Assembly: GCF_004336805.1 (NCBI RefSeq)
Contig: NZ_SJXM01000020.1
Span: forward strand, 1 to 40,376
Direction: 5' to 3'
Origin: Aeromicrobium sp. IC_218
GTDB taxonomy: Bacteria; Actinomycetota; Actinomycetes; Propionibacteriales; Nocardioidaceae
DNA length: 40,376 bases
Part shown: piece after piece, positions 1 through 7,398 of the stretch
Position numbering within the stretch: position 1 is the first letter of the stretch
Layout of the letters: each line of letters begins with the position of its first letter
Translations under genes and position numbers: made by a program
Notes under the pieces: model-generated
What the model was told of the DNA's origin: nothing
Databases searched by the model: none
What the model saw: the letters and a program-made list of their open reading frames with translations, nothing else

Positions 1-32
1 GGTCAGCACACCGGCAGCGCCGGCGGCGACGC

Positions 33-293
33 TCAGGCGCGCTTCTTGAGCTTGCGCCGCTCACGCTCGGACAGACCGCCCCAGATGCCGAAGCGCTCGT
101 CGTTCTCGAGCGCGTACTCCAGGCACTCCGTGCGGACCTCGCAGGTCGTGCAGACCTTCTTGGCCTCGCGCGTCGAGCCGCCCTTCTCGGGGAAGAACGC
201 CTCGGGGTCGGTCTGGGCGCACAACGCACGCTCCTGCCAGGAGAGCTCTTCAGCGTCTTCCAGCGGCAGGTCCACACCCAGATCGAATGACAT
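33..293 (-). CDS. whiB2: WhiB-family iron-sulfur transcription factor (WhiB2/WhmD type)
   Basis: This is an 86-residue Wbl protein that binds a [4Fe-4S] cluster and acts with the housekeeping sigma factor; the WhiB/WhmD branch controls septation and sporulation genes in other actinobacteria. The four cluster cysteines are visible at C25, C48, C51 and C57 in the CX22CX2CX5C pattern. The GIWGG turn is at 69-73, followed by a basic C-terminal tail (RERRKLKKR) that contacts DNA. The WQERALCAQTDPEAFFPEKGG stretch is nearly identical to Streptomyces WhiB as I remember it, so the WhiB2 class is assigned with confidence. It is divergent from the fbiA-like gene, as whiB2 is from fbiA in mycobacteria. 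No Shine-Dalgarno sequence precedes the ATG; a strong promoter ends 7 nt before it, so the mRNA is probably leaderless. Confidence 0.95.
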   Translation of the reverse strand: MSFDLGVDLPLEDAEELSWQERALCAQTDPEAFFPEKGGSTREAKKVCTTCEVRTECLEYALENDERFGIWGGLSERERRKLKKRA

Positions 294-300
294 GGGTGAA

Positions 301-330
301 ATTACAGTCCTGCGAGACGGCCTGAGTCAA
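301..330 (-). promoter_or_regulatory. whiB promoter, leaderless type
   Basis: On the minus strand TTGACT (325-330) and TGTAAT (301-306) are separated by 18 bp, a near-consensus housekeeping promoter. The -10 box ends 7 nt before the whiB ATG, which would place the transcript start at or next to the start codon. Confidence 0.7.
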
Positions 331-404
331 GCCGAACGCCGAAATATCACGACGACCCGCCGCAGAACCACCCCGACACGCCGGACGAGGACGTCTTTGG
401 CACC

Positions 405-1163
405 ATGGCGGCCATGCGCGTCACCGTCCTCGCCGGGGCCGAGTCGGCCCCCTTCGTGCGCGAGCTGGCCTCCCTCCTCCCCGCCCACGACCTCACCGTC
501 GTGGCCTCCGTCGCCCGCGACCAGTGGGTGCACGGGCTCAAGCGGACGCCGGACGCCGACGCGCTGCTCGACGGCCTGCGGGCCGAGCCGTCGTCCGCGA
601 CCAGCCGGGTCGCAGAGGAGCTCGCCGCCCTGGGCGCCGAGCCGCGCTGGGCGCACGACGACGACGCCACGCTGGCCCGCCAGGTGCTGCGCACGGAGCT
701 CTTGGCCGCCGGCTTCGGGCTGGCCGAGGTCACCGCGGCCCTCGCCGCCCGGCTCGCACTCCCGGCGACGGTCGTCCCGGTGTCCGAGCACCGCACCGAG
801 CTGCACGTCGTGGTCACCGACGCCGGCGAGCGTCGCGCCGTCCACGTCGAGGAGCACCTCGCCACCGGCACCGCCGAGGCCGAGTCCCTGGTCGTGGTGA
901 GCACCGACGACAGCGCCTCGGACGCCGCCCTGGCCGCGGTCCGCGACGCCGACGTGGTCGTGCTCGCCCCGGTCCGTCCCACCGTCACCCGGACGCCGCT
1001 GCTGCGGGCCGGCGGCCTGCGCGACGCCCTGGCCGCCCGCCCGGCGCCGCTGCTCGCCGCCCCCGAGGCCGACGACCCGCTCGCCGCGCTGGCCGACCCG
1101 CTCGAGCTGCCGGTCACCACGGTCGGCTCGCCCGCCGACGTCGCCGCGGCGGTGGGCGCATGA
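405..1163 (+). CDS. Degenerate FbiA/CofD-like protein (2-phospho-L-lactate transferase family, probably inactive)
   Basis: The 252-residue product aligns along most of its length with FbiA/CofD, the enzyme that joins the phospholactyl-type group to Fo in coenzyme F420 synthesis. Family traces include RVTVLAG at 5-11, DQWVHGLKRTPDAD at 39-52 (family: DDxWxHGLxxxPDLD), and the ALGAEPRW and LLAAGFGLAEVTAAL segments. The catalytic parts are missing: the glycine-rich GGVGGARF near residue 11 reads GAESAPF, the first Asp of the NxGDD motif is R38, the SNP motif is lost, and about 70 C-terminal residues are absent (usual length about 320). It lies divergent to whiB2, the normal fbiA position, but no fbiB follows. 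The start at 405 is chosen for a GAGGAC ribosome site 12 nt upstream; 414 is an alternative. It is likely a pseudoenzyme or a repurposed paralogue rather than a frameshifted gene, because the frame is intact. Confidence 0.75.
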   Translation: MAAMRVTVLAGAESAPFVRELASLLPAHDLTVVASVARDQWVHGLKRTPDADALLDGLRAEPSSATSRVAEELAALGAEPRWAHDDDATLARQVLRTELLAAGFGLAEVTAALAARLALPATVVPVSEHRTELHVVVTDAGERRAVHVEEHLATGTAEAESLVVVSTDDSASDAALAAVRDADVVVLAPVRPTVTRTPLLRAGGLRDALAARPAPLLAAPEADDPLAALADPLELPVTTVGSPADVAAAVGA

Positions 1164-1831
1164 CCACGCTGACCTCGCTGCTCGCCCGCCGTCGCGAGCC
1201 GGGCCGCCCCTTCGTCACCTTCTACGACCTGGGCAGCGGCGAGCGCGTCGAGCTCAGCACGGTCACCACCGCCAACTGGGTCGCCAAGACCTGCGGCCTG
1301 CTCGTGGACGACCTCGACGTCGAGCCCGGCACCCGGGTGCGCATCGGTCTGCCGACCCACTGGGAGCGCGTGGTCTGGGCGCTCGCCTGCTGGCAGGTCG
1401 GCGCCGTCGTCGTCGACACCGACGCCGAGGTCGGCGTGACCGGGCCCGACCTCGACGCGTCCGAGGACGTCCGCGTCGCGCTCTCGCTGCGTCCGCTCGG
1501 CCTGCCGTTCGAGTCCGCCCCCGCCGGCTTCGTCGACTACAACGGCGTCGTCGCCGGCCACCCCGACGTCTTCGTGCCGGTCGACGAGCCCGGCGAGGAC
1601 GACCTCGCGCTCGGGCTCGGCGGCCTCGTGATCACCCACGCCGCCCTCGTCGCCGGGGCCGGCGCCGACCGGGCCCGCCGCCTGCTCGTGGACGCCGACC
1701 TGGCCGCCGAGTGCGCGGCCGTGGTGGCCGCGGCGGCCGGGGACGGCAGCCTGGTCCTGGTCACCGGCGGCACCCCCGCCGACGTCGAGCGGGTCGCCGC
1801 GCAGGAGCACGCCGAGCCGGTCCGGCCGTGA
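1160..1831 (+). CDS. TIGR03089 family protein (AMP-binding-enzyme-like)
   Basis: This 223-residue protein begins MTTLTSLLARRREPGRPFVTFYD and matches the single-copy actinobacterial family TIGR03089, which resembles the N-terminal part of acyl-adenylate-forming enzymes. Visible pieces are a TTANWVAKT segment, a PGTRVRIGLPTHWERVVWALACWQVGAVVV core (the usual fold around the nucleotide site of AMP-binding enzymes) and a terminal LVLVTGG. The adenylate-forming signature loop and the C-terminal lid are absent, so ligase activity is doubtful; the family's function is not known. The ATG overlaps the stop of the FbiA-like gene by 4 bp (ATGA), so the two are translationally coupled. Confidence 0.8.
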   Translation: MTTLTSLLARRREPGRPFVTFYDLGSGERVELSTVTTANWVAKTCGLLVDDLDVEPGTRVRIGLPTHWERVVWALACWQVGAVVVDTDAEVGVTGPDLDASEDVRVALSLRPLGLPFESAPAGFVDYNGVVAGHPDVFVPVDEPGEDDLALGLGGLVITHAALVAGAGADRARRLLVDADLAAECAAVVAAAAGDGSLVLVTGGTPADVERVAAQEHAEPVRP

Positions 1832-1841
1832 CCCCATGCCC

Positions 1842-1847
1842 TAGACT
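1842..1847 (+). promoter_or_regulatory. -10 box for the polysaccharide ABC exporter operon
   Basis: TAGACT fits the actinobacterial TANNNT -10. It would start a transcript near 1854 with a leader of about 48 nt. An AGGAA ribosome site lies 6 nt before the ATG at 1902. Confidence 0.5.
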
Positions 1848-1901
1848 CGCGTCGGTCCCGGCACCGTCCGGCGGCGCATCCCCTCGCACGAGTAGGAATC
1901 C

Positions 1902-2753
1902 ATGAACCTGGCAGCGTACGCGGAGCAGCACGGCCTCGGCCGGGTCGGCGCCCGTCCCCCGCTCGGGGCCTACCTGCGCGAGACCTGGAACCGGCGCGAG
2001 TTCATGTGGCTGCTGGCCCTGTACCGCGTCCGCGCCGACAACCAGCGCAACCAGCTGGGCCTGGCCTGGGTCGTCCTCCGGCCGGTCATCAACGCGGTCG
2101 TCTACGGCACCGTCTTCGGCTTGATCATGGGCGGCGCGAAGCCCGACCGGTTCATCGAGTTCCTCATCGTCGGCGTCTTCTTCTTCGAGTTCTTCTCGCG
2201 GACGTTCACCAGCGGCGCGAAGTCGATCACCAGCAACCGGGCGCTCGTGCAGAGCCTGCGGTTCCCCCGCATCGTCCTGCCCATGGCGCGCGTGCTCGAG
2301 GAGCTCGTGCTCTTCATGCCCACGCTGGCGGTGCTGCTGATCTTCGTCACGGTCAAGGGCAACACCCCGCAGTGGCACTGGCTGCTGATCGTGCCGCTCG
2401 TGCTGCTCTACACGATGTTCAACGTGGGGCTCACGCTCATCACCTCGCGCCTGTCGGTGCACCTGAGCGACCTCAGCGAGATCCTGCCGTTCATCAGCCG
2501 GCTGCTGTTCTTCTCCACCGGCATCTTCTTCGACCTGTCCAGCCGGTTCGAGGGCAACGAGGTCGCCCTGCGCATCCTGGACTTCCAGCCGCTCCACGAG
2601 CTGCTGACCCTGGCCCGTGGCCTGCTGCTCGACGGGCAGTACACCGTCGACAACCCCTGGTACTGGCTGTACTTCGCGGTGTGGTCGCTCGTCCTGTTCG
2701 TGGTGGGCATCGTGTTCTTCTGGCAGGCCGAGGAGCGGTACGGACGTGACTGA
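1902..2753 (+). CDS. Polysaccharide/teichoic-acid type ABC exporter, permease subunit
   Basis: This 283-residue membrane protein of the ABC-2 type (Wzm/TagG family) has a cytoplasmic N-terminus with an amphipathic YLRETWNRREFMWLLALYRVRADNQ interface region. About six membrane helices follow, among them VVLRPVINAVVYGTVFGLIM, FLIVGVFFFEFFS, WHWLLIVPLVLLYTMFNVGLTLI and a last helix YWLYFAVWSLVLFVVGIVFFW. Proteins of this family pass lipid-linked glycans such as O-antigen, galactan or teichoic acid across the cytoplasmic membrane. The ATPase gene overlaps its end by 8 bp, and two LCP glycopolymer ligase genes lie next door, which supports a wall glycopolymer as substrate. The exact glycan cannot be read from the sequence. 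Confidence 0.9.
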   Translation: MNLAAYAEQHGLGRVGARPPLGAYLRETWNRREFMWLLALYRVRADNQRNQLGLAWVVLRPVINAVVYGTVFGLIMGGAKPDRFIEFLIVGVFFFEFFSRTFTSGAKSITSNRALVQSLRFPRIVLPMARVLEELVLFMPTLAVLLIFVTVKGNTPQWHWLLIVPLVLLYTMFNVGLTLITSRLSVHLSDLSEILPFISRLLFFSTGIFFDLSSRFEGNEVALRILDFQPLHELLTLARGLLLDGQYTVDNPWYWLYFAVWSLVLFVVGIVFFWQAEERYGRD

Positions 2754-3471
2754 ACCCCAGCCGGGCCGCCGCCCGTCCGTCGTGGTCGAGCACGTCTCGG
2801 TCGACTACCACGTCAAGACCGGCCGCAAGGGCCCCGACGGCACGCGCGCGCCGCGCACCCGCGTCGTGAACGCGCTCAAGGACGTCTCGTTCGTGGCGTA
2901 CGAGAACGACAGCATCGGCGTCATCGGCACCAACGGCTCGGGCAAGTCGACGCTCATGCGCGCGATCGTGGGCCTGACGCCGGTCTCGGCCGGCGCCATC
3001 CACGCCAGCGCGAACCCCAGCATGCTCGGCGTCGGCGCGTCCCTCATCAAGGACCTGTCCGGCGCGCAGAACATCATCCTGGGCGGCCTGGCCATGGGCT
3101 TCACCCGCGAGCAGATCGAGGCCGCCTACGACGACATCGTGGTGTTCTCGGGCCTGGGCGACTTCATCGAGCTGCCCATGCGCACGTACTCCTCGGGCAT
3201 GACCGCGCGGCTCAAGTTCGCCATCGCGACGGCCCGCACCCACGAGATCCTCATCGTGGACGAGGCGCTGGCCGTCGGCGACAAGCAGTTCCGCGAGCGC
3301 AGCGAGGCGCGCATCCGCGACATCCGCGACCAGGCCGGCACGATCTTCCTGGTCAGCCACTCGATGACCTCGATCCTGGACACCTGCAACCGGGTGCTGT
3401 GGATCGAGAAGGGCGAGCTGCTCATGGACGGCGAGCCCGGCCCGGTCATCGAGGCCTACCGGGAGCGCTGA
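2746..3471 (+). CDS. Polysaccharide/teichoic-acid type ABC exporter, ATP-binding subunit
   Basis: This 241-residue ABC ATPase of the Wzt/TagH group pairs with the upstream permease. The Walker A motif GTNGSGKST is at 61-69, the ABC signature YSSGM at 148-152, Walker B ILIVDEA at 168-174, and the switch histidine lies in VSHSM. The insert between strands 1 and 2 (KTGRKGPDGTRAPRTR, 24-39) and the early ALKDVSF are typical of this subfamily. There is no C-terminal carbohydrate-binding extension, so it is the short TagH/Wzt form. The GTG start at 2746 overlaps the permease stop by 8 bp; no better start lies within the overlap. It ends 49 bp before a convergent LCP gene. Confidence 0.9.
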   Translation: MTEPQPGRRPSVVVEHVSVDYHVKTGRKGPDGTRAPRTRVVNALKDVSFVAYENDSIGVIGTNGSGKSTLMRAIVGLTPVSAGAIHASANPSMLGVGASLIKDLSGAQNIILGGLAMGFTREQIEAAYDDIVVFSGLGDFIELPMRTYSSGMTARLKFAIATARTHEILIVDEALAVGDKQFRERSEARIRDIRDQAGTIFLVSHSMTSILDTCNRVLWIEKGELLMDGEPGPVIEAYRER

Positions 3472-3477
3472 GCCGCT

Positions 3478-3494
3478 CCCCCGCCGGCGGTGGG
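3478..3494. terminator. Possible weak GC hairpin between convergent genes
   Basis: A CCGCCGGCGG palindrome (3481-3490) with flanking C and G runs lies between the ATPase stop and the LCP stop. It has no T tract and almost no loop, so support is weak. The rest of the 49 bp gap shows nothing else. Confidence 0.25.
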
Positions 3495-3520
3495 TCCCGA
3501 GGGCCCGCCCGGCGCCTGCG

Positions 3521-4975
3521 TCAGCAGGCCTTCTCGAGGTCGTCGGACTGGTTCGCCCGGCGCGGGTCCTTGCGCGGGTCGGCCCCCTCGACGGTGATCT
3601 TCGGCTTGGCCAGCGGCGACAGCGTCGCGTTGCGGACGCCGTTGGAGGAGTAGGTGCCCTCGGACTTGGCCACGGCCTGCTGCACCATGCGGCGCACCTT
3701 GTCGAAGTCGGGGTCGCTGGTGTTCACCTGCGGCGGGACGATCGAGACCGACGAGACCTTCTCCTTGCGCGCCTTGAGCGCCAGGTCCAGGAACGCGCCC
3801 ACGTCGCCCTGCGGGATGCTCGTCTCGAAGAACGACTCGGCCGAGTCGGCGATGGCGTCCAGCTTGGTGAGCACCTTCTGCGGGCTCAGCTGGCCGAGCA
3901 TCTCGGTCATGATGCACTTCTGCCGGCCCATGCGGGAGTAGTCGTCGTTGTCGACGCGGCTGCGGGCGTACCAGGTGACCTGGCGGCCGGTGAGGTGGCG
4001 GCGCCCCTCCTTGATGTAGCCGGTGACCGGGGCGCCGATGCCGCCGATGGCGGTGCGCTCCTTGACGTCCAGCGTGACGCCGCCGAGGGCGTCCACGAGG
4101 TTGGCGAAGCCGTTCATGTTGATGATCGCGTAGTAGCCGATGTCCAGGCCGGTGGTCTCCTCGACCGCCTCGACCGTCGCGTCCATGCCGGGGTGCTTGG
4201 TGTCGAACAGGTCGGCGTGGTCGTTGGCCCACGTGTTGACGCCGTTGAGGTAGCAGTCGGTCTCGCACGAGAACCCGTCCGGGAACTGCTCGTGCATGAC
4301 CGTGCCCTCGGGGAACGGGACGTTCTGCAGGTTGCGGGGCAGGCCGACGAGCACGGTGCGGCCGGTCTCGGCGTCGATCGAGGCGACGTTGATCGAGTCC
4401 GGGCGCAGGCCGACGCGGCCCTTGCCGGAGTCGCCGCCGAGCAGCAGCACGTTGTAGCGGCCGTCCGCCGCCGTGCCCTCGGCCGCCTTGCTGGCGGCGC
4501 CGGAGCCGGTGACCGAGCCGATGAGCTTCTGCTGGGCCGACACGGTCTGCGAGGCCAGGATCATGGTCGCGGCGACGCCGATGCACAGCGCGCCGTTGAG
4601 CCCGGCGACGACGGCCCGGTGGCCGCGGCGCAGGTCGTGCGGGGCGCCGAGGCGCCAGGCGTCGATGAGCAGCCCGGCCCAGGCCACGGCACCGACGATG
4701 AGCAGCAGGCGCAGCGGACGCATGACCCAGCCGTCGGTGAGCAGCGTGAACAGGGTGGCGCGCGAGAACAGGTAGACGATGACGGCGGCGACGGCCAGCG
4801 CGATGACCGTGAGCCAGACACGGATCGCGAGGCGCCCGACGCGGCGGTTGCCGGCCACGACCTGGGCCGAGCCCGGCATGACGAGCGTCATCGCGGTCAG
4901 GGTGAGCGCGCGGCGGAACCGGACGGCCGCCGAGCGGTCGGCCGTGTGGGCGCTGGAGCTGATGGCGTCGGGCAT
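3521..4975 (-). CDS. LCP (LytR-CpsA-Psr) family glycopolymer transferase, multi-membrane form
   Basis: The 484-residue protein belongs to the LCP family, which moves undecaprenyl-linked glycans onto peptidoglycan outside the cell. Three likely membrane segments lie at about 51-70, 88-105 and 122-141, giving an external LCP domain from about 172. Within it RYNVLLLGGDSG, the pyrophosphate-binding R191 and D193, and LPRN with R214 are visible, as is a cysteine pair (SCETDCY). The ATG at 4975 is chosen because GAGGAC sits 4 nt upstream; a longer frame to 5026 has no comparable site. It diverges from a second LCP gene and converges on the glycan exporter, consistent with ligation of the exported polymer. 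The N-terminal multi-helix part is longer than in standard single-span LCP proteins. Confidence 0.92.
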   Translation of the reverse strand: MPDAISSSAHTADRSAAVRFRRALTLTAMTLVMPGSAQVVAGNRRVGRLAIRVWLTVIALAVAAVIVYLFSRATLFTLLTDGWVMRPLRLLLIVGAVAWAGLLIDAWRLGAPHDLRRGHRAVVAGLNGALCIGVAATMILASQTVSAQQKLIGSVTGSGAASKAAEGTAADGRYNVLLLGGDSGKGRVGLRPDSINVASIDAETGRTVLVGLPRNLQNVPFPEGTVMHEQFPDGFSCETDCYLNGVNTWANDHADLFDTKHPGMDATVEAVEETTGLDIGYYAIINMNGFANLVDALGGVTLDVKERTAIGGIGAPVTGYIKEGRRHLTGRQVTWYARSRVDNDDYSRMGRQKCIMTEMLGQLSPQKVLTKLDAIADSAESFFETSIPQGDVGAFLDLALKARKEKVSSVSIVPPQVNTSDPDFDKVRRMVQQAVAKSEGTYSSNGVRNATLSPLAKPKITVEGADPRKDPRRANQSDDLEKAC

Positions 4976-5015
4976 GGGTCCTCTGCGTGCGTGGGGAAGG
5001 TGTCGAGGTCGAGCC

Positions 5016-5021
5016 AGTATG
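5016..5021 (-). promoter_or_regulatory. -10 box for the multi-membrane LCP gene
   Basis: CATACT on the minus strand would start transcription near 5009 with a leader of about 34 nt that includes the GAGGAC ribosome site. The -35 region is not clear. Confidence 0.4.
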
Positions 5022-5113
5022 GTCACGAACCCTCAACCCCGGGTCGAGGGCGCGCCGGGACACGCCGCACTTTTCCCGGGCCCGCGCTGCGCGGGGGCCC
5101 ATCACCGGTCCGG

Positions 5114-5119
5114 TAGCCT
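5114..5119 (+). promoter_or_regulatory. Leaderless -10 box for second LCP gene
   Basis: TAGCCT ends 7 nt before the ATG at 5127 and no ribosome site lies between them, which fits a leaderless mRNA. Confidence 0.6.
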
Positions 5120-5126
5120 CGGCGCC

Positions 5127-6251
5127 ATGCCCAGCGGCCCCGACGAGAAGCGCTACGACTGGCTGTACGACGACGGAACCTCCCGTCCCGCGCCGCGTGC
5201 CGCCGACGAGCTCCCCCCGCCCGACCTGCCGCCGCCCGGCGGCCGTGGCGGCCGGGGTCGCGACCGTGACCGCGGCGACGGTGGCGGACGCCCGCGCAGG
5301 AAGCGCCGCTTCGGCGTCGGGAAGATCATCGCGCTGGTCGTCGTGGCCTGGATCGTCTTCCTGGTCGCCGTGCCCGTCTGGGCCTGGAACCAGGTCGCCC
5401 GGGTCGACGCCGACCCCGACGAGCGCCTGGCCGACCAGCCCGGCACGACCTACCTCGTCGTCGGCTCCGACAGCCGCAAGGGCCTGACCAAGGACGAGCG
5501 CAACAAGCTCAACACCGGCGGCGACTTCGGTGAGCGCACCGACACGATCATGCTGCTGCACGTCGGCGGCGGTCCGTCGCTGCTCATGTCGATCCCGCGC
5601 GACTCGATCGTCGACATCCCCGGCCGCGGCGAGAGCAAGATTAACGCGGCGTACGCCTACGGCGGCCCCGAGCTGCTGGTCAGCACCATCGAGGAGAACA
5701 CCGGCATCCGGGTCGACGACTACGTCGAGATCGGTCTCGGCGGCCTGGTGAACCTGGTCGACTCCGTCGGCGGGGTCGAGATCTGTCCGAAGGAGCGCCT
5801 GCGGGACCGCGACTCGGGCCTGAACGTGAAGGCCGGGTGCCAGGAGGCCGACGGCGTCACCGCGCTGGCCTACTCACGCAACCGGCACGCGTACGCCACG
5901 GGCGACATCCAGCGCGTCCAGGCCCAGCGCGAGGTCATCGGCTCGATCGGCAGCAAGCTGCGCTCGCCGGCCACGGTGCTCAACCCCTTCCGCTACCTCT
6001 CGGTGGCGAAGGGCGGCTCGACGGCGCTGACCATCGGCGACAACGTCGGCCCGATCTCGCTGGCCCGCTTCGCGCTGTCGCTGTCGTCGGTCATGGGCGG
6101 CGACGGGCTCAACTGCACGGTCCCGCTGGCCGACTTCTCGGTGCGCTGGGACAAGAAGCGCTCCGAGGAGATGTTCGACCTCATCGCCAGCGACCGCACC
6201 GAGGACGTCGGCAGCCTCTGCACCAAGGACGGCCTGCCCGCCGGCGAGTGA
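5127..6251 (+). CDS. LCP (LytR-CpsA-Psr) family glycopolymer transferase, single-pass form
   Basis: This is a 374-residue LCP transferase with a cytoplasmic Pro/Gly/Arg-rich tail (20-62), one membrane helix at about 67-87 (IIALVVVAWIVFLVAVPVWAW) and an external LCP domain. Signature residues are VVGSDSR (111-117), ERTDTIMLLHV with R137 and D139, and SIPRDS with R158, all used to bind the polyprenyl pyrophosphate headgroup and metal. The conserved NAAYAYGGP segment and a late YSRNRHA block are also present. The ATG start is the first in the frame that keeps the charged tail. It is divergent from the other LCP gene. A GC hairpin follows the stop. Confidence 0.93.
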   Translation: MPSGPDEKRYDWLYDDGTSRPAPRAADELPPPDLPPPGGRGGRGRDRDRGDGGGRPRRKRRFGVGKIIALVVVAWIVFLVAVPVWAWNQVARVDADPDERLADQPGTTYLVVGSDSRKGLTKDERNKLNTGGDFGERTDTIMLLHVGGGPSLLMSIPRDSIVDIPGRGESKINAAYAYGGPELLVSTIEENTGIRVDDYVEIGLGGLVNLVDSVGGVEICPKERLRDRDSGLNVKAGCQEADGVTALAYSRNRHAYATGDIQRVQAQREVIGSIGSKLRSPATVLNPFRYLSVAKGGSTALTIGDNVGPISLARFALSLSSVMGGDGLNCTVPLADFSVRWDKKRSEEMFDLIASDRTEDVGSLCTKDGLPAGE

Positions 6252-6269
6252 CCCGCACGGTTTGACGGC

Positions 6270-6293
6270 CCGGGGCGGCGGGCACCGCCCCGG
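6270..6293. terminator. GC hairpin directly before the SDR start codon
   Basis: CCGGGGCGG (6270-6278) pairs with CCGCCCCGG (6285-6293) around a 6-nt loop, a perfect 9-bp stem with no T tract. It ends one base before the ATG at 6295. It may end the LCP transcript or hide the start of the next gene. Confidence 0.5.
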
Positions 6294-6294
6294 C

Positions 6295-7350
6295 ATGAAG
6301 ATCGTCGTCACCGGTGCGACCGGCAACGTCGGCGGCGCGGTCGTCCGGGCGCTGGCCGCCGACGACCGCGTCACCGAGATCGTCGGCCTGGCCCGCCGCC
6401 TGCCCGACGCGGGCGTCCCCAAGACCACCTACGCCGTCGCCGACGTGGGCGAGGACGACCTCGAGCCGCACTTCGCCGGCGCCGACGTCGTCGTCCACAC
6501 CGCGTGGCTGTTCCAGCCGACGCACTCGCCCACGGTGACCTGGCAGGCGAACGCCGTCGGCAGCGTCCGCGTCTTCGAGGCCGCGGCCCGGGCCGGCGTC
6601 GGCGCCCTCGTCCACACGTCCTCGGTCGGGGCCTACTCCCCCGCGCCGGGACGCACGGTGGACGAGTCGTGGCCCACGCACAGCCAGCCGCACGCCGCCT
6701 ACGGGCGCGAGAAGGCGTACGCCGAGCGGGCGCTGGACACCCTGGAGGCAGCGCACCCGGACCTGCGCGTGGTGCGGATGCGCCCGTGCTTCATCCTGCA
6801 GCGCAGCTCGGCGTCGGCCCAGAAGCGGCTCATGGCGGGCCCGTTCGTGCCGACCGCGCTGGTGCGGCCCGGACGCCTGCCGGTGGTGCCGTGGCCGCGC
6901 GGCATGGTGCTGCAGACCATGCACACCGACGACGTCGCCGAGGCGTTCCGCCTGGTCTCCCTGGACGAGCGCGCCCACGGCGCCTACAACGTCGCGGCCG
7001 GGCCGGTCATCGACGCCGAGACGTTCGGACGGGTCATGGACGCCAAGGTCGTGCCGGTGCCGGACGTCCTGACCCGTTCGGCCCTGTCGGCGCTCTGGCA
7101 CCTGCACGTCGTCCCCGCCGAGCCGGCGCTGTTCGACCTGCTGCGCAGCCTGCCCCTGCTGGACGCGTCGCGGCTGCGCTCGCTCGGCTGGTCGCCTCGG
7201 GTGCCGGCCGACGAGGCACTCCGCGAGGTGCTGCACGGCATGGCCGACCACGCCGGCGGCTCGTCGCCCTCGCAGGCCCCGGACTCGCCGTCGACGCGCG
7301 CCGACGAGGTGCGCACCGGCGTCGGCGAGGCGTCCAGCCCGCCGGAGTAG
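6295..7350 (+). CDS. NAD(P)-dependent epimerase/dehydratase (extended SDR)
   Basis: The 351-residue protein has the extended short-chain dehydrogenase fold. The dinucleotide motif GATGNVG lies at 7-13, the acidic turn VADVGEDDL at 48-55, the catalytic serine in HTSS (106-109), and the active-site pair Y135 and K139 in YGREK. The C-terminal half (PRGMVLQTMHTDDVAEAFRLV and the GAYNVA segment) is typical of sugar-nucleotide epimerase relatives. The substrate cannot be inferred. The start ATG at 6295 has no ribosome site because a hairpin occupies that position; a TTG at 6262 in the same frame would add 11 residues through the hairpin and looks less likely. The last 35 residues are low-complexity Ser/Pro-rich. 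Confidence 0.88.
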   Translation: MKIVVTGATGNVGGAVVRALAADDRVTEIVGLARRLPDAGVPKTTYAVADVGEDDLEPHFAGADVVVHTAWLFQPTHSPTVTWQANAVGSVRVFEAAARAGVGALVHTSSVGAYSPAPGRTVDESWPTHSQPHAAYGREKAYAERALDTLEAAHPDLRVVRMRPCFILQRSSASAQKRLMAGPFVPTALVRPGRLPVVPWPRGMVLQTMHTDDVAEAFRLVSLDERAHGAYNVAAGPVIDAETFGRVMDAKVVPVPDVLTRSALSALWHLHVVPAEPALFDLLRSLPLLDASRLRSLGWSPRVPADEALREVLHGMADHAGGSSPSQAPDSPSTRADEVRTGVGEASSPPE

Positions 7351-7386
7351 GTCGCCGGACCCGCCCGGTCGCCCCCGGGGTCGGCC

Positions 7387-7392
7387 TAGCCT
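7387..7392 (+). promoter_or_regulatory. Leaderless -10 box for the 7399 gene
   Basis: TAGCCT ends 6 nt before the ATG at 7399, with no ribosome site between. Confidence 0.6.
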
Positions 7393-7398
7393 CGCGAG

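Noticed and set aside
46..900. Plus-strand open frame opposite whiB running into the fbiA-like gene
   Set aside because: Ser/Pro/Arg-rich out-of-frame translation; whiB and the fbiA-like frame explain the region.
3456..5561. Open frame of 701 codons on the minus strand spanning both LCP genes
   Set aside because: Out of frame with the LCP gene and rich in Arg/Gly/His; a GC shadow.
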